Shown piece by piece: positions 10,901 to 24,600 of a stretch of DNA of 64,000 nucleotides (its first letter is position 1; each line of letters opens with the position of its first letter). Source of the stretch: Anadara kagoshimensis. Lineage: Eukaryota > Mollusca > Bivalvia > Arcoida > Arcidae. Below the pieces are notes generated by a model. It had not been told where the DNA came from, did no database searches, and saw only the letters and a list, made by a program, of their open reading frames with translations. The stretch is from assembly GCA_021292105.1 (NCBI GenBank), contig CM037870.1:65432515-65496514 (forward strand), given 5' to 3'. The position numbers were made by a program, and so were the translations under genes.

Positions 10901-12484
10901 CTTTAAGTGTTAAACTTTCGACAGGTCCGTACTTTAAGTGTTAAACTTTCGACAGGTTCGTATTTTAAGTGTTAAACTTTCGACAGGTCCGTACTTTAAG
11001 TGTTAAACGTTCGACAGGTCCGTACTTTAAGTGTTAAACGTTCGACAGGTCCGTACTTTAAGTGTTAAACTTTCGACAGGTCCGTACTTTAAGTGTTAAA
11101 CTTTCGACAGGTCTGTACTTTAAGTGTTAAACGTTCGACAGGTCCGTACTTTAAGTGTTAAACGTTCGACAGGTCCGTACTTTAAGTGTTAAACTTTCGA
11201 CAGGTCCGTACTTTAAGTGTTAAACGTTCGACAGGTCTGTACTTTAAGTGTTAAACTTTCGACAGGTCCGTACTTTAAGTGTTAAACGTTCGACAGGTCT
11301 GTACTTTAAGTGTTATACGTTCGACAGGTCCGTACTTCAAGCGTTGAACTTTCGACATGTCCGTACTTTAAGTGTTAAACTTTCGACAGGTCTGTACTTT
11401 AAGTGTTAAACTTTCGACAGGTCTGTACTTTAAGCGTTGAACTTTCGACAGGTCCGTACTTTAAGTGGAAAACTTTCGACAGGTCTGTACTTTAAGTGTT
11501 ATACGTTCGACAGGTCTGTACTTTAAGCGTTGAACTTTCGACAGGTCCGTACTTTAAGTGGTAAACTTTCGACAGGTCTGTACTTTAAGTGTTATACGTT
11601 CGACAGGTCTGTACTTTAAGTGTTATACGTTCGACAGGTCCGTACTTAAGCGTTGAACTTTCGACAGGTTCGTACTTTAAGTGGTAAACTTTCGACAGGT
11701 CTGTACTTTAAGTGTTAAACTTTCGACAGGTCCGTACTTTAAGTGTTAAACGTTCGACAGGTCCGTACTTTAAGTGTTAAACTTTCGACAGGTCTGTACT
11801 TTAAGTGTTATACGTTCGACAGGTCTGTACTTTAAGTGTTAAACTTTCGACAGGTTCGTACTTTAAGTGTTAAACGTTCGACAGGTCCGTACTTTAAGTG
11901 TTAAACTTTCGACAGGTTCGTACTTTAAGTGTTTGACTTTCGACAGGTCCGTACTTTAAGTGTTAAACGTTCAACAGGTCCGTACTTTAAGTGTTAAACT
12001 TTCGACAGGTTCGTACTTTAAGTGTTTGACTTTCGACAGGTCCGTACTTTAAGTGTTAAACGTTCAACAGGTCCGTACTTTAAGTGTTAAACGTTCAACA
12101 GGTCCGTACTTTAAGTGTTAAACTTTCGACAGGTCTGTACTTTAAGTGTTAAACTTTCGACAGGTCTGTACTTTAAGTGTTATACGTTCGACAGGTCCGT
12201 ACTTTAAGTGTTATACGTTCGACAGGTTCGTACTTTAAGCGTTGAACTTTCGACAGGTCCGTACTTTAAGTGTTAAACTTTCGACAGGTTCGTACTTTAA
12301 GTGTTAAACTTTCGACAGGTCCGTACTTTAAGTGTTAAACTTTCGACAGGTCCGTACTTTAAGTGTTAAACTTTCCACAGGTCCGTACTTTAAGTGTTAT
12401 ACGTTCGACAGGTCCGTACTTTAAGTGTTGAACTTTCGACAGGTCCGTACTTTAAGCGTTGAACTTTCCACAGGTCCGTACTGT
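7958..12484. repeat. Minisatellite: ~146 copies of a 31-bp unit with a higher-order duplication
   Basis: The unit core is TTTCGACAGGTCTGTACTTT followed by aagtgttaaac; successive cores start 31 bp apart (for example 8341 and 8372). Variants alternate tct/tcc/ttc, gttaaac/gttgaac/gttatac and ctttc/cgttc. A higher-order duplication is visible: the block starting at 7931 (cagtatcatcctgttggct) restarts at 9452 with the same order of variants, and the second copy is shorter by two units. The array has no spacers, so it is not a CRISPR. The unit matches the inverted-repeat tip of the dispersed element at 25781-26000 and elsewhere. Confidence 0.97.
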
Positions 12485-13346
12485 ATGTACACTGTAATTA
12501 GTTACCTAGTCATACTACAATATTTGTTTACACAAACTATCTGGGACATTTTTCTTTAATCAGTCAAACAATGTAAGTAAGATTACATTAACGCATGTTT
12601 AAAATAAATGTATGTTTAAACCAAGTCAACAAAGATATGGTGGTTAAGCTTGAAGGGCTATATGTAATGCATATTAAATGCAGTTGGTAGGTCAGTAAGC
12701 CGATATCGTACGTCATTTCTAGAATGTTCATGTTTTATAATAAACCCAACTTGTCACATTTTCGGTTCAACTTTTCATGTACATGCATATTATTACATAT
12801 AAATATCAGTGGCTGCAACGCTTGCATTTTTTCCAACGTACACATAAAACATAGCTAGGGTTGACATACAGTATGTATTGTATACTAGTATAATATCACA
12901 ATGTGGACATTATTAACTGTAGACTTGATAGAACTTGACTTCTGACTGCAATGACATATTGTATATTTAAATACAGAGGACAGGAACTTTTATAACTTGT
13001 CGTGTTTGAGGTAAACGTGTTACATGTAGTTAAAGGTTAGCTTGCATTTATATACATAGTAAAATGTAAAATATGGTTAAATTGCATTCATACGACAATT
13101 ACTGGAAAAGATAACACGGTTTATATTTAAATAAGGAAGTGTAAAAACAAGGTACACATAGAATCATTTTCGATCATAGGAATTAAGACCAAGTGTTTGT
13201 AAGGAAAAACTGCAACGAGAGAAAATAAATGAGAAGGAACCTTCGAAAGATCAGCTACTAGATCGATCGATTTGTCTATCTCCCCTATACCGAAGTTTAA
13301 CGTGGGCTAAAACATTTCGGGAATTCTTCAATGAGCTTTATCGATA
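12485..13346. other. Intergenic, likely promoter and 5' region of the B-box gene
   Basis: AT-rich unique-looking sequence with no open frame of note. It should contain the promoter of the gene at 13347, but no TATA or initiator stands out convincingly. Confidence 0.4.
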
Positions 13347-14886
13347 ATGGAACAAACTACAGCAACATTAAGCATGCGGGATAAATTTTGTGATTTACAC
13401 AAAGATGAAGAGATGACGTTATATTGTAAGGGATGTAAGATACTGGTATGTAATGAATGCATCTGTAATCAACACGATGGCCATCATTTTAGTCTCATTA
13501 AAATTGCCGCAAATGATCTGAGGAAATCTTCCGACTTTAGCCGAAGATGCACGAAGTGAATATTTAGAAACATTACAGAAGAAGCAAGACGAGATAACGT
13601 GTTTGACTAGCGAATTTGAAACTGCAATAGACTCGCTGGCAGAGAAAGTGAACAACAGGACGGAAGAATTAAAAGCCAAATTTGATGAACTCAGGAACCA
13701 GTTACTTGATACAATAAGCACAATGAAGGAAAATCATTTGGGTGACATTAAGAAAGTTGAAGAGACGGTGAACGTTTGTTTAGAACGTTTAAGTGGTTGT
13801 TTACATTCTTACACTGAGAAATTAGAATCTCCTTTTGACATTGAAATTGTCCAGCTTAGCATGGATCTGAATTCAGCACTTGACAGTATAAAGAAGACAA
13901 ATCTAGAAATTCCAATATTAAAGATTCCAGATTTTGTATCTGGGGATTCTAGTGAAAAAATGCTTAACAGTGTTTTTGGTTGTATCCATGACGACGATTT
14001 ACAAGATGCAAATAAAGCATCAGATTGTGAAATTCCAGAAGAAATAATTGAAAGACAATTGAATATTTCTTCATCGTTTCAGTATTGCGACTCCTCTTCT
14101 GTTCGATGTATACTTCCAAATGGTGATAATATCTGGATTGCGTCACACAATGACACAAGTATTCAATTAGTTACAAGGAGCGGTGAATTAAAAAGATCGT
14201 TTTCTCTGGATGTTAAAATCTATAATATTGATACAACATCGGATGGTAGTTTGCTTGTGGTACCAAACAGAGCACAGCAAGTATGGAAGATAGACTTAAG
14301 TGGTAACTGCTCAGATTTTATTAATATGGAACCGTTCTATCCTCTTGGCTTATATGTTTCGAGGTCTGGACATGTTTATGCCGGAATGGTTGATGGTCGG
14401 CCGTATAACGTCGATAGTGGCAACACGAGGGCGGTTTTGAGATTGTCTCCTTCTGGGTCCATCGAACAAAGATACGAGTTCGACGATAAAAAAGAACATT
14501 TATTTATTCGACCTCAGAGAATTGTCGAAAACAGCTTAGGAGATGTTATTGTACTGGACAGAACATCTCACCGAGAAGGAAGGTTAGTATGCGTTCCGCA
14601 GAATGGTAGCAGACGGTTTGTTTATAATGGAACGCAATGCAAAGAAATGCAAAACCCGTTCCACCCAGGAGATCTGTGTTGCCTTGGTAACGATAATTTA
14701 GTTGTATCCGATGGTAATAACCATATTTTACATGTTCTTAATGCTGATGGTGTACTTTTGAATTATTTGAATCCGAAAACGGACCAATATCCACCAGCAG
14801 TTTCTGCTTTGGCATTCGATTCCGAAGAACATCTGCTGATAGGAACATCTAAAGGGATGGTTTATGTGTTAGAATATACAGACTAA
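13347..14886 (+). CDS. B-box / coiled-coil / NHL-like beta-propeller protein (TRIM-like without RING), one frameshift
   Basis: A single-exon gene of about 512 residues once a frameshift is allowed. ATG 13347 opens a B-box zinc finger with ligand pattern C15, H18, C27, C30, C35, C38, H43 and H46/47. A coiled coil follows (about residues 70-150). The C-terminal half (14050-14880) has repeated propeller-like strands such as VRCILPNGDNIWIASH and DGSLLVVPNR, resembling NHL/SMP-30 propellers. The B-box frame stops at 13557-13559, whereas the rest is in the +1 frame. Dropping one base at the AAA run 13524-13526 joins them. There is no RING domain upstream, so E3 ligase activity is not expected; a scaffold or sensor role is inference. 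Intronless B-box genes are often expanded in bivalves. Confidence 0.85.
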
Positions 14887-15547
14887 ATGTGAGGATGTAT
14901 TTTGTGAGGATATTGTTGTATATACTAGTATATAAGGTATGTCATTGATAACCAGGGACTGAAAATTATATCATATTTGCAATTACGTTTGCTGCTATAT
15001 AAAATAGAAACGTACTTCAAAACTGATACACTTTTAGGTATTAGATTGTGTAATATCGAACTTCTTTTGATTTTTCCCAAAGTATAAAATATTACTTTAT
15101 AATTTGATTTTACAATTGTTATTTTTCCACCAAACATAGTATGTGAATCCTTGTGGAATTTTACACGACGTGGAAATGCCAAGGCGACGCAGGTTTGGAT
15201 CCCGTATCGGTGTCTTTATGTTTATTGGTACATGCATCGCCATGTACTTTAAGAATTTTATTGTTTAAAAACATGACCAGGCCGGGGGTGTAAACTCCAT
15301 TACTCCATTCCATTCTAGTATTAATATTGGTGTTGGGTCAAATCTTTTAATAAATTATTGTATCAAACATTTTGTTAGAATGATATTTGCAAATGGTAAA
15401 ATTCTGTATTTTGTACTTAGAAGAAATTCCCATATAAACGAATCCTATGATACAGAGGTGTAAGTATTTAAATGTGTCACAAATTCATCCCATATAATTA
15501 TTCAACCGATTCCATTGTGCATATGCAAATATTTTACATACATTTAT

Positions 15548-15775
15548 ACACTGCAGGCCTGCCGAACGTTAAACACTGAGCTAACGAAATTGAATCAAGA
15601 TATGGATAGCCGGTGACCGAAATACTGCCAAGAAATAAACAACAGCGGCTGAAAGCTTCCGGTATATAGGCACTAAACATGCTAAAGAGGGCCAAGATGA
15701 GCTATCGATTCGTCACTAATTCGTCAGCTTTGTGTTAAACTTTCAATAGGTATACATGTACATGTACATACTGTA
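15548..15775. mobile_element. Diverged copy of the 'ACAGACCTGTCGAAAG' inverted-repeat element
   Basis: The left tip 'ctgcaggcctgccgaacgtt' leads into 'aaacactgagctaacga'; the right tip reads 'tgtgttaaactttcaatagg' and ends at 'actgta'. The interior shares 'gtcgattcgtcactaattcg'-like text with the copies at 28040 and 29109. Confidence 0.6.
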
Positions 15776-15807
<32 letters not shown>

Positions 15808-15961
15808 TATTCAACTGATACCATTGTGTGCATGCACGTATTTAAGATGTCCTCAAATATAATATTAAACCATTTGCCAGTAGTGCTTGTGTTCACCTTA
15901 TCGTGTAACATTATGTGTACAAATGTATATACAACATCAGCAAATACAATCTTATTATCAA

Positions 15962-16103
15962 ATACAGTAAAGCATGCATGTGTATCCTATATTGGATTTT
16001 ATAGACAGGTGGTCTTTATATAGATGCTCTTTGTGTAAAGCGTAGGGACCTTAAATAGACAGGGGGTGTATCATATTTACATTTGTGATGTTTTATTGTA
16101 TTA
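15962..16103. mobile_element. Small inverted-repeat element, TACAGTAAA-type
   Basis: Starts ATACAGTAAAGCATGCATGTG and ends 'tgtgatgttttattgtatt', the inverted counterpart. The interior has 'gacaggtggtctttatatag', a phrase echoed near 27490, 27560 and 48600. Confidence 0.45.
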
Positions 16104-17067
16104 AACAATATAATAACACGTACCACTGCTAAAGTGACGCAACATTTGATGCGTATGTGATCTAACTAAACATAACACGCGCTCGTGCTTTATTCTGTTT
16201 GCATTACACGGCAATGGGCGTTATAGCACTATAAACGCCATATTAGACCGTTCAATGGTTACAGAAAGAATTTCTTCAATAACGCACTCAGTATATTTCC
16301 CAGTCCGGTTCAAAAGCGCTTACAAATAAACGCCATCAACTGTTCTGCGGACGATTACGCCTGTGGTGCAGATGATGTTAAAAATAGAAAGAATCTTCCT
16401 CCCTATATATCACGAAATTCGGACACAGTATTACAACACGATGTGTGATCCAGAAATTCTGCTACCGACAGAAATCATGAATTGGAGAAAACCCTGATAT
16501 ATCTTGCATGTTAACTTCATTCCGATTTTTCAATCAGAATCTCTTGAACATAAGTCCCTAAAATTTTTATTTTATTATAGAATAATACAATAATAATAAT
16601 AATAATAAATATTATTATTATTATTCAGATTTTGAAGTGTTTTTGTGATAATAATAACATAATTTTAAACGTGTGTTATATCATTTGATAGATTGTAATA
16701 TAAAACGTCTTAACAGTTATAGTTTGTTTATGTGCAAAAATGTAAAAATAATCAATAAAACATTGTCAACATACTTTTTAATCAAATCTATCGTCTTCTT
16801 ATTCTTCATTTCTAGTTGTTTCTTGTTATGATTGTCAAACTGTAAAGTCTTTTTTCCTATGCGTTTAATCCGCCATATGTACTTGTAGTGCTAGTAAATA
16901 CTAGTAGTCGGACCAATCAGTCTATTGGACCCTTATTTTAATTTTTGTATGCACAATCTCCCAACAAGACAAAATTTAAAATGGGTGTTCAGTAGCTGAT
17001 TAGTCGGACTACTATGGAAAATGTTGTCATGCAATATGTGCTGAGCATACTTAATAGACCATTAAAG

Positions 17068-17105
<38 letters not shown>

Positions 17106-17131
17106 TCCCACACACACACGCCCCGTATTTA

Positions 17132-18575
17132 TCACCCAATAACAGCATTTCGATATTTTGACATGGCTAACATAGATATTGTATATGTGTAAGGTTCTGA
17201 AGTCCAGAAGGGCCAAAAACTGGGATCATTATTGTAGCCCGGGAATACTTTGGGAACAGTTTGTCCATAACACGGTGTTTTGAACTCGTTCTCATACCAT
17301 TCTTCCTCCGGAATTCCTTGTATACCTAACGTATAGGCCATAGTTCTGAGTGTTTCTGTTCTGTTTATCTCTGTGCCGTTAAGGTACTCGTATACATTTT
17401 TCGGGTAGCACAATGGATTCGAGGACTGAAATAAATAATTTTAGCATTAAACCGCGAAATTATTAATTTTCGTGGTATCCCAATTTTCGAATAGTTTATA
17501 CATTTTTTTCAGTAACACAATCTCGATTCTTCGATAACTCCAAACATAATATCAGCATTATACCACGGACTCATTAACCTCTGGGGTGCACCAAATTTCG
17601 TGGAGACCTTTTACAACGAATCACATGTCAACGAAATGGTGTATATTACAAACTTACCATAAACGGTAATCCAATAACCACGAATTTACCATGGTTCACT
17701 GTTTTGCTTTTGGCCGCCTTTGCTTTTCCTAAGTTTATTTTTTCGGTTCTTTCTATATTCTAAAACGTTTGCGCACAGGGTAAAACATGCAATAATATTA
17801 TGTAATCGGAAGTAGCCAAAGTCATCATATGAAACACAACCGAATCAAAATCCCCACAACAAAGCGAAAACGTTGAACAATAAACATGTGGTTATCCACC
17901 ATAGATGTGAGGCTGGTTGTTCCGGAAGGGTAAGTACATGTGTGAAATCAAAATTGAGAATTAATAGAACATGGGACTATGTAACGTCAAATATATCGGG
18001 AATTCCAATTGGATACAAAGACATCATACTTATCAACAATATTGTCATGACGGTGAATAAGTATTTGTAATTTGTATTTGTAAGCAGTTTGCTGTTTTTT
18101 ATGACAAATAGAACAGAGCAAGAACAAGACAAAGATAGAACAAATATAAACCGTGTTATAGAAACTTACAATAAATCCTTTGAGTGAACCAGAGAAAAAT
18201 GCATTCCATGGTTTGAATTCACCACCAAGAGCCTGAATATCTAACCAGTTAACTCCTTGTTTGACAGTTTCAAAAACCTTAAATGGTGTATCTGTAAAAA
18301 GTCGTTTTAAGATAAAGTTGATAGTTACAAGAGAGTTTATAGTTTTTAAGCGTGATTTTAGCTTATTTATTACTTTCGTTTTTTCGTATTTTTAATTGGC
18401 TCCGTTGATTGAGTATTGTCGATCGAAATTCAGCAACAAGTAACGCTATGGAGAAGTTCATTGTTTACTTACTTTATTTGCAGTTGTTTGCTTTTGCTAT
18501 ATGTTTGACTTATTTTTCATAAATGCATTTGGCTTGCCAAATATTTCATCCCTGACATCTCAGTTTTCAACTAGA

Positions 18576-18618
<43 letters not shown>

Positions 18619-21600
18619 GCCCCCAACAAATATTTGACATTGTTACCTTGACCTTTGACACACACAACTAAATTTCCAACGCGACACATCATCTTATGTT
18701 GGTATATATTTGAGCCACGTTTGATCAAATCATTTATTCAATGATGTGAAAGTTATGGAGCGGATAAGACTTTACAGGAACAAACAGAAAAATCGAACTG
18801 CAGTTCCTAAATGCTCTCTGAAACTAAATAATATGATACAGGGTTGTCGAAAACGAAACGGAGTCGAAGCTGTTGGCCGATGGCCGAGAAGTTGCTGAGA
18901 GATTTATAGCAGTTGCCAAAAAGCTGCCGAGATATAGTTTACGAAGGGCCAAGATGATTATTATGCACTTCTTGATTATCATATGTAATGCATTTCAAAT
19001 CTAGCATGTTTGGTAAAAATGAACTTATTATTACCTTGCTCCCAAATGAGTCTATCTCTGACGTCATCATGTACAGTCCAGATGGTCATCAGTGTGTTAA
19101 TAGCCATAGCAGTGGTAAATATACGATCCTCGCCCCTCTCCTGAAAACAAAATTGTTGCACTTTTAATGAATAGTTACAAACGTATTGGTCATAGCAATA
19201 TCTAATTTATTGCAAACGATTGACGAGGTACTCAGTAAACCTTGATACATAAAACACTTACAACTAGCAATAAGCCGTTCCAATCAGGGAGTCATAATAG
19301 CCCGTTCCCAATCGGAGTCATAAAATATGCACGTTTGCCTAGCGCGCTAGTCCACACTCTAACCAGTTACTGCTAGTATCCAGTCGAATAGTTGTGTCGA
19401 CAAAATGTATAAGGAAGACTACGCTTTAAATAACTGTATTATAATCTTAACTGACGTTTTTATAAATCATTGATTGTAGCAGAGAGACTGTGATTGATTG
19501 ATTGTGTTATTGATTGATTAATTAAATAAATGGGGTTTATATCCCAATCAGGAGTATCTCACGTATATCGGGACATTTTAGCTATGAGTGAAGTAGCAGA
19601 AATCTGATTTTTGCAGTGTGCCCAGTACAATGACAGGGACGGCGAAAGAACAGTTACTTACTATGTTCCCGTCTTTAAAACCCGGACAGTATTCAAACGC
19701 AAAGATTCCAAACACAAGTTGACTAACCTAGCTACCGTAGCGACAATGCCTCTCCGGAAATGAATTATCTATTTTTTTTTTTTATTTTGAATGACATAGA
19801 CCTATTTTGTTAGACCGAAGTTCCAACGCCCAAATGCTCTTGCTACCAAATGACACAGGAAGAGAGTTTATAGAACCACGAATACATGTAACATACCACT
19901 GTTTGGTTGTTTGAATTCTTATCTCCATTACCAAGGAAATCATCCCAGTAAATTCTGTCATCTATTTCAATTTTATACGAATCAGTTATCAACTGTGTAA
20001 CTTTTCCTTTGAGAACTTGTCCAAATAAATCCTTTATTTCTTGCATGACCTGAAAAATAGTCAAAAATGCTATTTTTAAAAATGTTCATATTTGATTGAA
20101 TTGAAGTATCAACTTACGTTATACATGTAAGTCCTTATGGAAAAATAAAGCCATACAAAGTGTTTTACGCCCCAGTCAAAACCCTGGTGGAAATCAGAGT
20201 GTCCGGAGTTCCACTGACCTCTGGCAATCCAACTTAAACTAGAATTGGCTACGAGTGTGGATTCCTGTCTAGACGGTGATAGGCACTGTGAGACGTAAGA
20301 CGGCGCTTAGGTTAAAACCACTCGGTCACCGAGGCCCCCACGCCATCACCGACCTTACAACACAAAGTAAATGAATTAGGTAAACCAGTGGCGTACCGCC
20401 CTATACGCAAAAACGCAAGTGCGTACACATAAATTTGTCACAAAAAATATTTTAAAATAAAAAAAGTATAAGAGAGAGAGAGGGGGGTGCTGTGTATTCC
20501 AAATTTTCTTGAAAGGACAAACAACTCTATCAATATGTCTTCAAGATCCTGAAAATTTTTGTAACCATGCCCCCTACAACAGCCACTGCCGAGAGAAGTT
20601 TCAGTGCGCTGAAACATCTCAAGACTTATTTAAGGAGCACAATGAAAGAAGTTCGCCTTTCATCCCTTGCATTAATGCACATACATGTACATCATGAGAT
20701 GGGCGTCGACATAGAAACAGTTATTGACAATTTAACGCTTAGAAGAAGAGGAAAGTTAACTTTGAATGACCAATAAATACTAATATACACATTTGGAAAC
20801 CGTCGGCTACGATTATTAAAATAATAATGTTTAAGTTGTACAATTCAAATTAAGAATGGAAGTAACAGTGATCAAACAGGAAGAAACAGGCACACAATAA
20901 ATAAAACGCTAATACAAAATTAAAAAAATACTAATTTAGATTTCAAAAAAAAATATGCATCATCATTTGTAATCGGAGCTCAAATCTGAAATTTTTTCAA
21001 ATTATCAAACCAAAAACTTTTATCCCTTTAAATCTATGATACAAACACAGAGAACATGTGTGGTTAAACCTGGTACCCAACCTTCTACTCCCAAAGATCA
21101 GCAGGATCCGCATATTTAAAAATTGTAATTAAACTCCAATTTGTATAAAAAATTTAACACGAGAAGGTGTTGAATATCTGTCTCAAAATGCAGGAAAAGC
21201 CGTTTTGAAGCATATAGATTTCAAAATTTTCAGGGGGTGCATGCCCCCGGACCCCCTAGCGTGGTCGCGCCTTCGGCGCTCCAAGTTTGCGTACACATAT
21301 AATCAGGTCACGGTACGCCGCTGTAAACCATCGTTGTTTTCAAACTTCACGACATAGCTACAGTTCGATCTTGTCATTATAAGGTGAATGGTATTGAGGA
21401 ACCATGGAATTGCTTGGTGTTTTTCTATTGCTTCAAAATATATAAAACCAGTGGTGTTTATGTTCTAATCAGAATACCATGGTTGTTTATATTCTTAGCG
21501 ATTTACACTTACTATATAATTACAATATATAATAATATATATATATATATACAAATATGCCTCACTGAAGGATTTGTCGTGATCGAAGTGATATAAATGT

Positions 21601-24600
21601 TGGTTACAGGCCCGTAACAGCAAATTAAAAAGGGTGATCAAAATTAAAATACACAACAATTATGAAACAATAGAAAGTATAGAACACATGAACAGTTTAT
21701 GTAGAACCTTCAACAAATTAAATCAAATGGTTATCATCTGATGTTTGACTGGAGATGTTCATCTAGTCAGTCACTTTTATTTTGAATGCCGAGTTGAGTT
21801 GTAATGGGACTTTTCAATATTTGTACGTTATATTTAATATATAATATAGAACCATAATTTAGGTTTTCTTGTCATTTTCAACTTGAAACATTCAGTGCTC
21901 TCAATATTATAAATCTCACGAACATTTCATCACACTTTGCGACATCTCACTTTTTCATCCCCATGGACACAGTTTTATAAAAATTCTATATTTGTAATTA
22001 TTTAAATACATATCATGAACATATTAAGCTCATAATAAATGAAACATATTTCTCTCGTTGCATATAAACACGAAACTGTTAAAGGAAGATTATAAATGCA
22101 ATATAAACGAACATTTCAAAATCAGCACTTTATGAAAGTACAAAACCATAACTAATAGGAGCTAGCGGTTTTCTGAGAGTGCATTATAAGTCCCCATAGT
22201 GACGTATCTAGAGAAAGGTCAAACATGCCAAAGTATTGTGTTAATATAAAAAATATGCGGTGACATCGTTTGCACCTCTTTATTGAGTTTAAGTGCATGT
22301 TTCTTACATGTCTTAAAAACTGAATGAAATTTTTTGCGAAACAAGTGGTGAGATTAGTCTCTCATCTGCCCCCCCCCCTTTTTTTTTTCTACTGCTCTTG
22401 GTTAAAATTCTAACAGAGTAGGTATTTTGGAAATAATATTTTATAGATCAAAATACTTCCTTCCGTGTGTAATAAATGAAATACAAATGTATTTGTATCT
22501 AGGTAATAATAATTATATACTTAATATACTTGTATAAAGCAAAACATGGGGCTTACAAATGTGGATTTCAAAGACTTCTTTTTCAGGTTATTTTTGTAAA
22601 ATATGAAACAAAAGGATCTTAAAATAATGGTCTTTATGGGAAGTTGGCCTTTATATAGAAATGGTCTCAGTCGCTTTTACTCTATTTCAACGGACAATAA
22701 GAAATATATATGGACTCACTGGATGGATCTTTTTCTTTTTTGTATAACTTTGTATCTGTGTGTAAGTTCTGGCGACAAACCAGTAAAACTCGTACTCCGA
22801 TGGGTAGTATGTAAGTGCCAGATCTTTATGGTCTGTGAAACCTGTGTCAATTTCAAACGCAATCAGGTGAGACGTGTTTCTATAAATTTGCTGTAAAGAA
22901 AAAATATAAAAAGATAACATATATATGTATTGTTTAAACAATTACATGCATATTGACATGAAATTTTTTATAATGTACGCTATGAATAAGATTTACCAAT
23001 TCGTTAAAATGAATGTGAAGTATTCTTGACTGGAACGTGACATAAAACCTCATACATTCAACCAATCAATTTTATTTCATTCCAACTTCATTAATAAAAA
23101 AGGAAAAACATATAAATGTTTACCTGTATTTCTGGATCGTCTAGAACGGATTCCTTAAGAAGACCGGATAATATACCATTAGTTATACCATATATGGTAT
23201 TGGCGGCAACTGTACAGTCTACATTGTTAATGTTGAGTGGCATAGCCACGCCTTTATAGAAAGCTGTCCGCACTTCTTGAAGATCCTGAGCCTTTCAAAT
23301 AAAACAAAAATGCATTCTAGGTATAGAATGGAAATGCTTTTAAAAGTGGTATATACAAAAGCACTTGCAGCATTTGTGCCAAACCATTGATATTTTCCAG
23401 AAAAATGAAAATCATCAATCAGAAATTTAAAGTATTAACACCTTGTCGAATGGCTACATCTGATTCCACATGATACGCACCCGATAACGTTTGTGTGAAA
23501 CGATGTTGAATGGTGTTCGCCGCTGTAACACGATCAACCCCATTATCTTTGTGTGGGACGTTTTAGAAAATATTTACGTTCCTGGAATACCATTGTTTTA
23601 CGTAAAAACGTAAAGTGATACGTGTAAATTTGGGGATTTTTGGCTTCTTTTTTATTTTCACGTAAATTCGGGATAATAACAAGACATAACATCCGACAAA
23701 GATTAATAGTTAAAGATTTCGTTTATGGATCTCTTTTAAGAAAAGGATAATAAGAAAATGAAAATGGTGTTAAGTGCTCTTAAGAAACCTACCCATGTAG
23801 ATACTAGTGCTATGTCCTCGTTGTTCATAGATGCATTCATAAGAAACTTCCTAACATGAAAATAAGTCCTTGGATCAATGGTGTTTACCCGACTATCATT
23901 AGACATAGGTCGGTAAGCATACTTCTTTACTGCATCGAGTACTGAGGTTAAATTTGAGTTTGTTTTTGCCCATTGTGCATATGCCTCGGGAAACTTGTCT
24001 GACATTTCCTTCAAAATGCTCCCCAAACCAATATTCACGAAACTGTCGTCAAAATCTGGTGGTATCCTAAACACTGTGAGATAACCTTCTCTGAAAAGAT
24101 AATGTATGGGAGTAAGTAATTACATCAACATAATTATTACTCGTACGTGAAATTCTGATGCAGAATCACATTCGTTTAATTTTCGCGTAAATTCGTGAGA
24201 GCAACAAAACACGAAAAACAATTCTTTATTTGATTATTCGTGATTTTTCAATTACGATATAAATTAAAACGTATTTGCACTGATTGTCATCTGATCTCAA
24301 AAATATAAATGCGAGAATACCTGAAATGTCACTACTACCCAAAAACAACTGACGCGAATATTTCCCAACAGTTATTTACAGCAATCATACCTTGTACCCA
24401 ATATAAATTTGATTATATCCTCTAGTTCTGTCTGACCAAAAGCCTCCAAGATCTTTTCAATAAGGTTCCAATTTTTTCCAAAAGTAGATTCCAGAACTGC
24501 AACAAGATTCTGTGGTGTACTTTGCCAGGCATACGCTGTTCTGTTATACACCTGAGGCCAGAAATTCATGACAGAATTGACATAGTTACGATTCCTGTCC

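Larger units (their letters stand above)
14887..17131. other. Intergenic region with microsatellites and small elements
   Basis: No gene is recognised. It holds an AT microsatellite (about 15776-15806), a TAA/ATT tract (about 16590-16628), and a TC run followed by a CA run (about 17070-17119), plus the two inverted-repeat elements listed separately. Near 15200-15310 there is a decayed SINE-like segment ending 'taaactccattactcca'. Confidence 0.5.

Noticed and set aside
7958-12484. Possible CRISPR-like array of ~30-bp direct repeats
   Set aside because: Units are strictly head to tail with no spacers, in an animal genome; it is a minisatellite.
20509-20697. Second open frame overlapping the hAT fragment
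   Set aside because: It is out of frame with the recognisable hATC segment (20567-20776) and has no similarity I can recognise.
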